Positions 51,494 through 59,730 of a stretch of DNA of 64,000 nt are shown here, in pieces. The stretch is from Bradyrhizobium erythrophlei. GTDB lineage: Bacteria > Pseudomonadota > Alphaproteobacteria > Rhizobiales > Xanthobacteraceae. The notes under the pieces were generated by a model that worked only from the letters and a program-made list of their open reading frames with translations, had not been told where the DNA came from and made no database searches. Every line of letters begins with the position of its first letter. The first letter of the stretch is position 1. Position numbers and translations under genes: made by a program. The stretch lies in assembly GCF_900129505.1 (NCBI RefSeq), contig NZ_LT670818.1, forward strand, positions 310,001 through 374,000, read 5' to 3'.

Positions 51494-52699
51494 ATGGTCG
51501 CCAACCAGAACGCGGGTTCGCTCTCGCGCGCCATCGAACGGGACCTCAGGCTCGATCTGTTCCGCGGGATCGGGCTGTGCATGATCTTCCTCGATCACAT
51601 CCCGCATGACGTCGTGGCCTGGCTGACGCTGCGCAACTACGGCTTCAGCGACGCCGCCGAGTTCTTCGTGTTCATTTCGGGCTATCTCGCTGGCTATATC
51701 TACGGCCCGATCGTGGGCTCGGGCAATTTTCTCGCGGCCACCAAGCGGCTGGTGATGCGGGCCTGGCAGATGTACGTCGCCCACATCCTGCTGTTCCTGG
51801 TGTTCACGGCGCAGATCGCGCGCACGGCCAGGCGATTCGACAACCCGATGTACAAGGACGAACTCAACGTCGCCAATTTTCTCCAGCATCCCGACGTGCT
51901 GATCGGACAGGCGCTGACGCTGCGCTACAAGCCGGTCAACCTCGATGTGCTGCCGCTCTATATCGCGCTGGTGCTGGCCTCGCCGCTGATCCTGTGGTGC
52001 CTGATGCGCCGTCCGAACCTGACGCTCGCCGCCTCGGTGGTGCTGTATATCGCGGCGCGCTGGTTCGACCTCAATCTCGCCTCGTATCCGCCCGGCACGA
52101 CCTGGTACTTCAATCCGTTCGCGTGGCAAATGATGTTCGTGTTCGCGGCATGGTGCGGCGTCGGCGGCTTCGCCAAGATCGAGTGGGTGATCAGGTCGCG
52201 CCTGGCGCTGATACTGGCGCTGGCGTGGATCGCGTTTGCGTTCGTGATCGTGATGACCTGGCACATTCCGATTTTGGATGCGTCGATCCCGAAATGGATG
52301 ATCAAGGCGATCTATCCGATCGACAAGACCGATCTCGACATGCTGCGCTTCACGCACTTCCTGGCGCTGGCGGTCGTCGTCGTGCGATATTTGCCGCGCA
52401 ACTGGGCGGCGCTCCATTCGAGATGGCTGCGTCCGCTGATCCTGTGCGGCCAGCATTCGCTGCCGATCTTCTGCCTCAGCGTCTTCCTGTCGTTCGGGGC
52501 GCACTGGATCCTGATGCAATATACGCGCGGCGTCTGGGAGCAGCTCGCCGTCAGCGCCGGCGGCATCCTGATCATGATCGCGGTCGCATGGGGTCTCGAC
52601 CGGGCCGCGAAGGTCCCGGTTCTGTTCGTCGAGACCGCGGAGGCCGACGGCACCGGCGTGGCGATGGAGCCCGCGAAAGCCGAACCGGCGGTGGCTTGA
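51494..52699 (+). CDS. OpgC family membrane acyltransferase
   Basis: A 401-residue inner-membrane protein of about ten helices. RDLRLDLFRGIGLCMIFLDHIPHD is the OpgC-type opening with the catalytic His region. OpgC family members transfer succinyl groups to osmoregulated periplasmic glucans. In Bradyrhizobium the cyclic beta-glucans would be a plausible acceptor, but that is inference. gggggag precedes the ATG at 51494. The end is cytosolic and charged (VFVETAEADGTGVAMEPAKAEPAVA). Confidence 0.85.
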   Translation: MVANQNAGSLSRAIERDLRLDLFRGIGLCMIFLDHIPHDVVAWLTLRNYGFSDAAEFFVFISGYLAGYIYGPIVGSGNFLAATKRLVMRAWQMYVAHILLFLVFTAQIARTARRFDNPMYKDELNVANFLQHPDVLIGQALTLRYKPVNLDVLPLYIALVLASPLILWCLMRRPNLTLAASVVLYIAARWFDLNLASYPPGTTWYFNPFAWQMMFVFAAWCGVGGFAKIEWVIRSRLALILALAWIAFAFVIVMTWHIPILDASIPKWMIKAIYPIDKTDLDMLRFTHFLALAVVVVRYLPRNWAALHSRWLRPLILCGQHSLPIFCLSVFLSFGAHWILMQYTRGVWEQLAVSAGGILIMIAVAWGLDRAAKVPVLFVETAEADGTGVAMEPAKAEPAVA

Positions 52700-52822
52700 A
52701 CGAGGCCGCGAGCCGGACGGCCGGCATCAACAACGCATTCGCCGCCGCGCATTGCAAAGCCCGTGCGGCGATTGCATACTTGATCGCATCGAATATGTGA
52801 CTTGACTTTAAGGACCTAAGAA

Positions 52823-53158
52823 ATGGCGGAAGCCGATCTGGACGTCGTTATTCGGCAGCTTGCCAAACAACAGCACAAGGGCCTGATGGCCGCCGCGAAA
52901 AGCCGGCGCGATCGCTTTGCCGGCCTCGCCGCCAAGGCCAGGGACAAGCAGGCGAAGGATCGCTACAAGCAGATCGCCAGAAATACCATGGAGCAGGCGA
53001 GCTTTGCCGCCAAGCGGCTGCAGATTTCCGCCGACAACGCCGCCGACAGCTATGCCAGGTCGATGCGAAACGCCGCGGCCGACCTCGCCGCCAGGCAGGC
53101 GAGCGAGAAGGCGGCCGAAAAGCCGGTCAAGAAGGCTGCCAAGAAGAAAAACTCCTGA
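52823..53158 (+). CDS. Helical Lys/Ala-rich protein
   Basis: A 111-residue cytosolic protein made mainly of long charged helices (MAEADLDVVIRQLAKQQHKGLMAAAKSRRDRFAGLAAKARDKQAKDRYKQIARNTM), ending in a lysine-alanine tail (EKPVKKAAKKKNS) like histone H1-type tails. It could bind DNA or RNA, but only the composition suggests that. No family known. Confidence 0.6.
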   Translation: MAEADLDVVIRQLAKQQHKGLMAAAKSRRDRFAGLAAKARDKQAKDRYKQIARNTMEQASFAAKRLQISADNAADSYARSMRNAAADLAARQASEKAAEKPVKKAAKKKNS

Positions 53159-53262
53159 TCGCCTGGCCGACCTGATCGCCTGGCCGAGAGGTCCGCGGCT
53201 AACAGGGAACGTTGGGCCGGCTTGCGCATTTGCTCCCTTGCGAAACGAGGGAGTGCGGATCC

Positions 53263-53499
53263 GTGAAGCGGACCTTCTTGACCGTTCTCGCCTTCATCGG
53301 CGTGCTCGCCTTCCTGGTGCTCTTCATCGCGGACCGGGAGATGCAGTCCGGCATCGATAGGCTTTCACGCTACCGGTTCTCGCCGCGCCCCGCGCTCGAT
53401 GCGGGCGAAGGCCTGCAACTCGTGAGCAGGCCCACTCGGTCTGGCCTGCCGCCGAAGGCGGGCGATGCAGCTCTCGAACAACAGGCTTCGGAACAATAA
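53263..53499 (+). CDS. Small membrane protein, unknown function
   Basis: A 78-residue protein with one N-terminal hydrophobic helix (RTFLTVLAFIGVLAFLVLFIA) and a polar remainder (DREMQSGIDRLSRYRFSPRPALDAGEG). Start taken at the GTG 53263; the frame is open further upstream. A gggccg/cggccc hairpin without T-run follows the stop. Probably a membrane-anchored small protein, though short for certainty. Confidence 0.4.
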   Translation: MKRTFLTVLAFIGVLAFLVLFIADREMQSGIDRLSRYRFSPRPALDAGEGLQLVSRPTRSGLPPKAGDAALEQQASEQ

Positions 53500-53629
53500 T
53501 AAAGGGCCGCCGGGAGTATGTTCCGACGGCCCACCGGGCTCAAAATTGATTGGGAATGGCAACGGCGCTCCAGCCCCGGTCTAGGAGGAAACTAACCGGT
53601 AGATGCCGCAATTGTGGAGTCGAAAATGC

Positions 53630-53648
53630 TGTTCCGCAGTGCGGAACA
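53630..53648. promoter_or_regulatory. Perfect 19-base palindrome, operator-like
   Basis: tgttccgca (53630-53638), one central base, tgcggaaca (53640-53648). Perfect 9-base arms with a single-base centre resemble operators of dimeric regulators, such as IclR types. It lies 117 bases before the ATG at 53766, and the remaining sequence from 53500 to 53765 shows no gene. Confidence 0.5.
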
Positions 53649-53765
53649 AGACAGTTGTTGCAGCAACGCCACGAAATGCGTCACAAATCGGTCAGGGAAG
53701 CTTCCTCTTATCGCACGTGACGGGCGGATCAAGCTTCAGCTTTCGCGAAACGGTCGGGAGGCCTC

Positions 53766-54065
53766 ATGCGCATCACCTTAGCCCTCGCGTCCCTGCTCGT
53801 GCTTGTTGCCACCGCGAGCAGCCAGGCGGAGGACAACAGGGCCTGCATCCTGAAGGCCACCGAAGCGCTGCCCCGCATCGCCGGCCTCGCCGTCACGAAG
53901 ACCCGGACCCGTCCCGTTCCAGCGGAAATCATGGCGACGTGGCGGGGCCAGACGCGGCCGATCATGGTGGATGTCGATATCGTCGCGGCGGGCGCGGCGG
54001 AGACTTATTCCTACATCTGCGTGCTGACCAACAAGACCGCGTTCGTGCGCCGGGTGATGAGCTAG
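53766..54065 (+). CDS. Small secreted protein, unknown function
   Basis: A 99-residue protein with a signal peptide (LALASLLVLVATASSQA) and a mature domain of about 78 residues with two cysteines (DNRACILKATEALP and TYSYICVLTN), likely disulfide bonded. AGLAVTKTRTRPVPAEIMATWRGQTRPIMVDVDIVAAGAAETYSYIC is repeated in form among Bradyrhizobium exported proteins, in my recollection. No function known. Confidence 0.65.
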   Translation: MRITLALASLLVLVATASSQAEDNRACILKATEALPRIAGLAVTKTRTRPVPAEIMATWRGQTRPIMVDVDIVAAGAAETYSYICVLTNKTAFVRRVMS

Positions 54066-54175
54066 CGGACCCGCCGGCGCGCCTCGGCAGGATTCTTGGC
54101 AGGACATGACGCCGGGCGTCGAATGATGCTAGGACAGCCCCGTCTCTGGCGAATTGGCCCATCCCCGGTAACCCC

Positions 54176-55510
54176 ATGCGAAGATTTTCGACGACACGAT
54201 TGATTCTCGGTGCGGCCCTTCTGGCGCTGCTGGCCCTGATGCTGGTGTGGGGCCCTCGACCGGCACCCGCGCAGCCCATGCCGGCGCCGGCCCGGCCCAT
54301 CGCCGCCCCCTCGCCCCGCGCCGCGGCCTGCCACAACGGCCTGTCGTTCGACCGCTTCCTCGGCGAGCTCAAACAACAGGCGGCCGCCGCCGGCGTGTCG
54401 CAACGCACGCTGGCCGAGGCCTCGCCCTACCTCGTCTACGACCAGGGCATCGTCAACCGCGACCGCGGCCAGCGCGTGTTCGGCCAGGTGTTCACCGAAT
54501 TCGCCGGCCGTATGGCCGCGACCTACCGGATGCAGCAGGGCCAGGCCAAGATCAAAGCGTACGCGGCAGCGTTCGCGCGCGCCGAGAAGGAGTATGGCGT
54601 GCCGCCGGCGGTGATCGCCGCGTTCTGGGGGCTCGAAAGCGATTTCGGTGCCAACATGGGCAATCTGCCGACACTGCGCTCGCTGGTGTCGCTGGCCTAT
54701 GACTGCCGCCGCTCCGAGCGGTTCGCGGGCGAGACCATCGCCGCGCTCAAAATCATCGACCGCGGCGACCTCACGCCGGACGAGATGGTCGGCTCCTGGG
54801 CGGGCGAACTCGGCCAGACGCAATTCCTGCCGACGCATTATTTCACCTACGCCGTCGATTACGACGGCGACGGCCGCCGCGATCTCCTGCGCAGCCCGGC
54901 CGACGTGATCGGCTCGACCGCGAACTACATCGCGACCGGATTGAAATGGCGGCGCGGCGAACCCTGGCTGCAGGAAGTGCGCGTGCCCAACGCTCCTAGT
55001 TTTCCCTGGGACCAGGCCGATCTCACCATTCAATTGCCGCGGTCGAAATGGGCGCAGCTCGGCGTCACCTTCGCCGACGGCAAGGCGCTGCCGAACGATG
55101 AGTTGCCGGCCTCGCTGCTGTTGCCGATGGGCCGCATGGGGCCGGCGTTTCTCGCTTACGCGAATTTCGCCGCCTACACCGAATGGAACAATTCGCTGAT
55201 CTATTCGACCACCGCAGGCTATCTCGCCACCCGCATCGCGGGTGCTGCGCCGATGCATCGTCCCGCAGCTCCCGTCGCGCAGCTGCCGTTCAACGAGCTG
55301 CGCGAGCTGCAGCAATTGTTGGTGCGCGCGGGTTTCAATGTCGGCAAGGTCGATGGTGTGATGGGCCAGCAGAGCCGCAGCGCGGTCAAGGCGATGCAGA
55401 TCAAATACGGCCTGCCGGCGGATTCCTGGCCCACCGCCGAATTGCTGGCACGCATGCGCGGTCTCCGCGCGCCGGTCCCAGTGGCGGCGGGAGCCGCGGC
55501 GGTGCGGTAG
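54176..55510 (+). CDS. Lytic murein transglycosylase (MltB-like) with peptidoglycan-binding domain
   Basis: A 444-residue protein with an N-terminal signal/anchor (FSTTRLILGAALLALLALMLVWG). The catalytic domain (about 60-370) has VPPAVIAAFWGLESDFGANMG, with the catalytic Glu in GLESDFG, followed by SWAGELGQTQFLPTHY and DYDGDGRRDL, as in GH103/SltB3-type enzymes. A C-terminal peptidoglycan-binding domain (FNELRELQQLLVRAGFNVGKVDGVMGQQSRSAVKAMQIKYGLP, about 375-425) follows. It cleaves glycan strands to anhydro-muropeptides in the periplasm. Confidence 0.92.
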   Translation: MRRFSTTRLILGAALLALLALMLVWGPRPAPAQPMPAPARPIAAPSPRAAACHNGLSFDRFLGELKQQAAAAGVSQRTLAEASPYLVYDQGIVNRDRGQRVFGQVFTEFAGRMAATYRMQQGQAKIKAYAAAFARAEKEYGVPPAVIAAFWGLESDFGANMGNLPTLRSLVSLAYDCRRSERFAGETIAALKIIDRGDLTPDEMVGSWAGELGQTQFLPTHYFTYAVDYDGDGRRDLLRSPADVIGSTANYIATGLKWRRGEPWLQEVRVPNAPSFPWDQADLTIQLPRSKWAQLGVTFADGKALPNDELPASLLLPMGRMGPAFLAYANFAAYTEWNNSLIYSTTAGYLATRIAGAAPMHRPAAPVAQLPFNELRELQQLLVRAGFNVGKVDGVMGQQSRSAVKAMQIKYGLPADSWPTAELLARMRGLRAPVPVAAGAAAVR

Positions 55511-55522
55511 ATTTTATCCTCC

Positions 55523-55632
55523 GTCATTGCCTGCGACAAACGCGAAGCGTTTGCGCAAGGGAGCGAAGCGACGAAGCAATCCAGCTTTCTTTCTTGCTGT
55601 TCTATGGATTGCTTCGCTTCGGTCGCAATGAC
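55523..55632. repeat. Intergenic palindromic repeat, family B
   Basis: gtcattgcctgcgacaaacgcgaagcgtttgcgcaagggagcgaagcgacgaagcaatccagc to ggattgcttcgcttcggtcgcaatgac. Its left half is the reverse complement of part of the copy at 42263-42391. Confidence 0.8.
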
Positions 55633-55681
55633 GGGTAATGCAGAGCCTGAAACGAAATCTTCCACAAAGAAAGAACCTCCC

Positions 55682-56182
55682 ATGTCCTTCTACGACGCGA
55701 CCGTGCCGGCCTTCCTGCAAATCCTCGGCAGCCTCACCGGGCTTCTCACCAAGGCCGAGGCGCACTGCAAGGCCAAGAACATCCAGCCCGAGATATTGCT
55801 CTCCGCGCGGCTCTATCCGGACATGCTGCCGCTCAGCCGCCAGATCCAGCTCGCCTGCGATTTCGCGGGAAAAAGCTGCGCGCGGCTGACGCACAGCGAA
55901 GTGCCGGTCACTGCCGACACCGAAAAGACCTTCGATGAGCTGAAGCAGCGGCTCGCCAAGACCATCGATTATCTCAAGACGTTCAAGCCGGCGCAGTTCG
56001 AGGGCGCGGATGCGCGCGACGTGACCTTTCCGGTGGGACCGACCAACATGACGCTGAAGGGCCAGCAATTCGCCAGCGCCGTTGCCTTCCCGAATTTCTA
56101 CTTCCACGCCGCCATCGCCCACGGCCTCCTGCGCCACAACGGCGTGGAAGTCGGCAAACGGGATTTCCTCGGGCTGAGCTAG
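55682..56182 (+). CDS. DUF1993 domain-containing protein
   Basis: A 166-residue cytosolic helical protein (MSFYDATVPAFLQILGSLTGLLTKAEAHCKAKNIQPEILLSARLYPDMLPLSRQIQLACDFA) of the DUF1993 family, related in fold to DinB. No biochemical function known. The C-terminal 50 residues (TLKGQQFASAVAFPNFYFHAAIAHGLLRHNGVEVGKRDFLG) are found again as a damaged copy at 59109-59265. The ATG at 55682 follows aagaacctccc; an earlier in-frame start lies inside the family B repeat and is rejected. Confidence 0.88.
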   Translation: MSFYDATVPAFLQILGSLTGLLTKAEAHCKAKNIQPEILLSARLYPDMLPLSRQIQLACDFAGKSCARLTHSEVPVTADTEKTFDELKQRLAKTIDYLKTFKPAQFEGADARDVTFPVGPTNMTLKGQQFASAVAFPNFYFHAAIAHGLLRHNGVEVGKRDFLGLS

Positions 56183-56309
56183 GCCGTAAATTCGGACATC
56201 TCGGCACAACGCGGGTTTTGATCAAGTCGAAGAACCGCTCCAGGAGGTCGCGACGATCGCAATAGCAGTCGGGGCTTGCTCTGGCCGGCAACCCCGATCA
56301 TGCAATTGC

Positions 56310-57071
56310 TCAGGAACCGAGAGGCGCAAGCGCGTTGCGCAGTGGCGCACTGGAGATTTGCATCAGCCCCGCAAACGGCTGACCCAGCTCCAGGATCAGA
56401 TAAATCGCCCCTGCCGCCGACAGCGCAAAGATGAGCAGAGAGCCGATAACGATTGCGTTGGGTCGGGCAAACAGGCTGAAGCTTGCAAAGATGATGGTGA
56501 GCCAGAAAATCAGCACCACCAGGAAGGGCATGGGGATTGAACTATCTGTCTGCGCGAACAGCAGCAGGCGCGTTTGCGCAATGTCGGTACTGACCTGTAT
56601 CGCTCGGGCTTGCAGGGAGCGTTGGGAATCGTTCTGTGGCGAAAGTTCCTGAAGTTTCGCATAGAATGCTTCACTTGCGTCGCTCGCCTGGAACGGGGCC
56701 GCCTTGGCAGCATCGGAACTGTTCTCACGCCACATTCGATCGGCCAAAATAGCGGTGCCACGCCGCAACAGTTTGCGAGTAGCGCCCGTCTCTGGTCCGT
56801 ACTGCCCCAGGAGATTGTCGAGCAGGACAATATTGGCTGTCATCTGCTTGATTTCAGTGCTCTGCGTGTCGTACGAACTCTTCGCGGATGCGATCAGCAG
56901 GCCGAGGACAAGCGCGGCTATCGTCCCGATGAGGCCCGTGCCCAGCCTGACCACATCCTTCGCATCCGTGCTCAGATGATGCTCTGCCAAGGTGTTGCGG
57001 AGGAACATACCGAGCAAGACGCCGCCTGAGATGCATATAAACGTGATGCAAGATAACGCGATTGCGCTCAT
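56310..57071 (-). CDS. DUF4239-like membrane protein
   Basis: A 253-residue protein with helices at both ends (CITFICISGGVLLGMFL, TGLIGTIAALVLGLLIA, then PFLVVLIFWLTIIFASFSLFA and IVIGSLLIFALSAAGAIYLILEL) and a soluble middle with KSSYDTQSTEIKQMTANIVLLDNLLGQYGPET, as in DUF4239 (bestrophin-like) proteins. Ion-channel function has been guessed for the family but not shown. The minus-strand gene ends beside a G+C-rich gap to 56183. Confidence 0.75.
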   Translation of the reverse strand: MSAIALSCITFICISGGVLLGMFLRNTLAEHHLSTDAKDVVRLGTGLIGTIAALVLGLLIASAKSSYDTQSTEIKQMTANIVLLDNLLGQYGPETGATRKLLRRGTAILADRMWRENSSDAAKAAPFQASDASEAFYAKLQELSPQNDSQRSLQARAIQVSTDIAQTRLLLFAQTDSSIPMPFLVVLIFWLTIIFASFSLFARPNAIVIGSLLIFALSAAGAIYLILELGQPFAGLMQISSAPLRNALAPLGS

Positions 57072-57262
57072 GATTCGTCACTCTTGGGAGGCCACGGGGA
57101 CTTCACATCGCACTACCTTATTGAAGAGACGGTTTCCCACCCGACGTTCTCCAGTCAGCCGCTATCGCAAAACCGCTGTATACGTTCGACGGAGTGCGGC
57201 CGCAGACGCTCTGCCGCGCATTATTGGCGCGGCATGTTTTGAGCTGATGCGTCACGGGATTG

Positions 57263-57475
57263 TCAGTACACCCGGCGCCGAACAGCCACCCCCCGCGGCG
57301 CCCGAACAACACCGACAGCAGGACGGACAACAGGCCGTGCGACGACAGCGGCCCCGCCGGCGGCGACGCAGCCTGCACGAACCACGCCGCGTGCGCAGAC
57401 GACCGCGCTTGCCTCCATGGTGCTCAAGGCGAGGAAGCTTCCGGCCAACAACACAGGAATCATCAGATGTTTCAT
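57263..57475 (-). CDS. Small secreted Val/Ala/Arg-rich protein
   Basis: A 70-residue protein with a signal peptide (HLMIPVLLAGSFLALSTMEASA). The mature part has two cysteines and then Val-Ala-Pro-Arg low complexity (VVARPVVRPAVGVVRAPRGVAVRRRVY). aaggaga precedes the ATG at 57475. Similar short secreted proteins are common in Bradyrhizobium; function unknown. Confidence 0.6.
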   Translation of the reverse strand: MKHLMIPVLLAGSFLALSTMEASAVVCARGVVRAGCVAAGGAAVVARPVVRPAVGVVRAPRGVAVRRRVY

Positions 57476-57553
57476 GACAGCTCTCCTTGGGTGGTAAAGC
57501 GAACATTCCGTCAATCGCGCTTCTGCGTCGTTTGGCGCTCAATGCTGTGTTGC

Positions 57554-58888
57554 TCAGGCCGCGGAAGCAACGACCGGTTTTTTTGCAAGCGCCGCTCGTC
57601 GATCGTGAATCAGGTTCTCCAACCGGTGTGCTGCCACGTTCAATGTAACGGCATCCACCGCGTTCTCGTCGCCGCGGGCAGATTTGGCACGTTCGGCTTT
57701 GAGAATGTTATCGATCTCCTCTTCGATCGCCGACAGCTCGGCGTCTGTGCCGACGTTCCGGATCCGGCGCGCCAAGGCATAGAGACTATCCAAAGGGCCT
57801 TCCGGAATGGCGGGCCCGCCGATGCCCAGAAACTTCCACGCCGCGGCAAGCATGGTGGCAACGCCACCCAGCACCATCGGCGTCAGATAGATCCAGTTGC
57901 CGTATTCATCCATAAAACTCTGCGTGGTGCTGTTGTAAACGGCTGCCGCTCCAGGGTGCAGCGGAAGGTAGGCATCCTGGTCGGTACTGGGCGCGGTGAT
58001 CTGCGCGAAAATCGGCTGCTCGCGCAGAAGATCCCTGCGCACCCTCATGATCGCCTGCGTGAGGCGGGTCACCAGATCAGTGCCGAGCTTCTTCTGCGCA
58101 ACCAGGTATAGTGAGGTCCGCAAGGTGGTCAGGTCATCCTCCGGAACCGGCGGCGATCCCCGCAGCGTGCCCTTCGGGACGTCGAAACTTTCAAAGGCAC
58201 GTTCGGTCTCCGCAATTGCTCCGGCGGACCCGATGGGGATCAGTACCGGCGCCTTTTTGTGGTCCAGCTGAAAAAATCCGCGAACGAGCGATAGATACTT
58301 TTCGGCCAGCGGGATCGCGACAAGCAGGGCACTGACCTGTTTTGACTGAATGGCTTGCCGGACATCCGTCAAAGCAAGGTTCTTGAATACAACCTTTGCG
58401 TTCGCCAGATCATATTCCGTGGTCAACACATTGACAATTTTGGCGTTCGCTGCTCCGCCGACCACGCCGATCGCATGTCCCTTCAGGCCGTCGATGCTGT
58501 CGATGGAGGATCCGGGCGGCGCAATGATCAGCACGACCACATGGCTGACGACAACAACGGCTTGCGCCTGCGACAAGTCGCCGACATCGCCGCGAACCAC
58601 GGCGAGATCGACTTTACCGGCAGAAAACGCATTAGCGGCCTCAAGAGCCGTCCCGCTGTCGATAACCTTAAGCCTTACAGAAGCGTTCGTCGAAACGAGC
58701 TCGCTTGCTATCGCCGACATTGCCTTGGCAGCCTCACCGTCAATGGAGCCGACCGCCACGGTCAGCGTTGCCGGGCGTGTGTAGTACCGATAGGCAAGGA
58801 GACCGGCGCCTGCGGCAAAAACGGCCACACCTATAAGCAGGACAAAGCGAAGCCAGAGCGGCAAATTCTGTGAAGCCATGTCCGTCAC
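57554..58888 (-). CDS. TAXI-type solute-binding protein, membrane-anchored
   Basis: A 444-residue protein. One N-terminal helix (LRFVLLIGVAVFAAGAGLLAYRYY) is followed by a TAXI/SBP fold of about 300 residues (TLTVAVGSIDGEAAKAMSAIASEL, DLAVVRGDVGDLSQAQAVVV, LKGHAIGVVGGAANAKIVNVL), a second helix (WIYLTPMVLGGVATMLAAAWKFLG) and a cytosolic helical tail with LENLIHDRRAALAKKP. TAXI proteins normally serve TRAP transporters. No TRAP permease genes are seen here, and the two anchors suggest a sensor-like role. Ligand unknown. Confidence 0.8.
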   Translation of the reverse strand: MTDMASQNLPLWLRFVLLIGVAVFAAGAGLLAYRYYTRPATLTVAVGSIDGEAAKAMSAIASELVSTNASVRLKVIDSGTALEAANAFSAGKVDLAVVRGDVGDLSQAQAVVVVSHVVVLIIAPPGSSIDSIDGLKGHAIGVVGGAANAKIVNVLTTEYDLANAKVVFKNLALTDVRQAIQSKQVSALLVAIPLAEKYLSLVRGFFQLDHKKAPVLIPIGSAGAIAETERAFESFDVPKGTLRGSPPVPEDDLTTLRTSLYLVAQKKLGTDLVTRLTQAIMRVRRDLLREQPIFAQITAPSTDQDAYLPLHPGAAAVYNSTTQSFMDEYGNWIYLTPMVLGGVATMLAAAWKFLGIGGPAIPEGPLDSLYALARRIRNVGTDAELSAIEEEIDNILKAERAKSARGDENAVDAVTLNVAAHRLENLIHDRRAALAKKPVVASAA

Positions 58889-59108
58889 TCCAAACGCTCG
58901 GGGCCGATACCAGATTCGGTCAATGACTCCGAAAGATGGCCGGTGCGTGAGGCCGAGCTTCGTTGGCCGCCTCCGCCGTTCACACGTTACGCTGCCCTCT
59001 TGACCTCAGGCTGTCTATGCAATTTCGGCCAATTCGCTCAGATGACGAATACACAGGCCAGCATTGGGATGGAATGGTCACAGTAGGAACGGCCGTTTCC
59101 AGCCGCCC
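58889..59108. other. Gap before the DUF1993 remnant, nothing recognised
   Basis: The 220 bases upstream of the remnant show no RBS-led ORF and no palindrome of note. A nominal ORF across it only gains homology after 59105. Confidence 0.5.
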
Positions 59109-59265
59109 CCTTTCCGGTGGGACCGACCAACAGACGCTGAAGGGCCAGCAATTCGCCAGCGCGTTTGCCTTTCCCAACTTCTACTTCCACGCCGCCACCG
59201 CCCACGGCATCCAGCGTCACAACGGCGTGGAAGTGGGAAAACGGGATTTTCTCGGGGTGAGCTGA
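59109..59265 (+). pseudogene. Remnant of a DUF1993 gene (3' end only)
   Basis: From about tttccggtgggaccgacc on, this matches the 3' end of the intact DUF1993 gene (56029-56182) closely. The motif LKGQQFASAFAFPNFYFHAATAHGIQRHNGVEVGKRDFLGVS is kept. At the left edge one base (T of an ATG) is missing, so the homologous part is out of frame from there. The rest of the gene is absent. It looks like the end of a decayed tandem or dispersed duplicate. Confidence 0.75.
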
Positions 59266-59730
59266 GATCGCCGACCCTCATGGTGAGGAGGCGCGTTAGC
59301 GCCGTCTCGAACCATGAGGCCACGGGCCTCACCTCATCCTTCGAGACGCGGCCAACGGGTCCGCGCAAAGCGCGGCCCGATGATAAACTCCGTCGCCGCT
59401 CCCCAGGATGAGGAGAGAGACCGAAAGATTTCGAGGAACAGCCGCCGACGGACGCCAACAGTGCCGTTCAGTCGCCAGAACACCGGTCGGAAGGACGCCG
59501 ATGCTGCAGCGTTCCTGATTTCGAATAAATCTTGCCGCGTCAATACGCGAACACCGCTTATCGACGCTGGTCCCCTGGCCGGGATCGTGCGGGGCTAGAC
59601 TGCGCTTTTCGAATGGCTGGCGACTTGCCGGGGCCGTTTGCAGTGCACACTTGTTTTATGACTTGTCGTTGCCCCTTCGCTCTGACCTGTCCCGCCTCCT
59701 CTGCCGTCCCCAACCCCGAGAGCCAAAAAA
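59266..59730. repeat. Gene-free gap with a repeat (CTCATGGTGAGGAGGCGCG type) at 59276-59420
   Basis: accctcatggtgaggaggcgcgttagcgccgtctcgaaccatgagg, with cctcatccttcgagacgcggccaacgggtccgcgcaaagcgcggc and ccaggatgagg, is an intergenic palindromic repeat of another family. The rest to 59730 has no convincing gene; the segment before the reductase ATG is its leader. Confidence 0.65.

Noticed and set aside
53603..54109. A 168-codon plus-strand ORF starting near aggaggaa at 53580
   Set aside because: It passes through the palindrome and then out of frame across the signal-peptide gene at 53766, which has a clear protein character.
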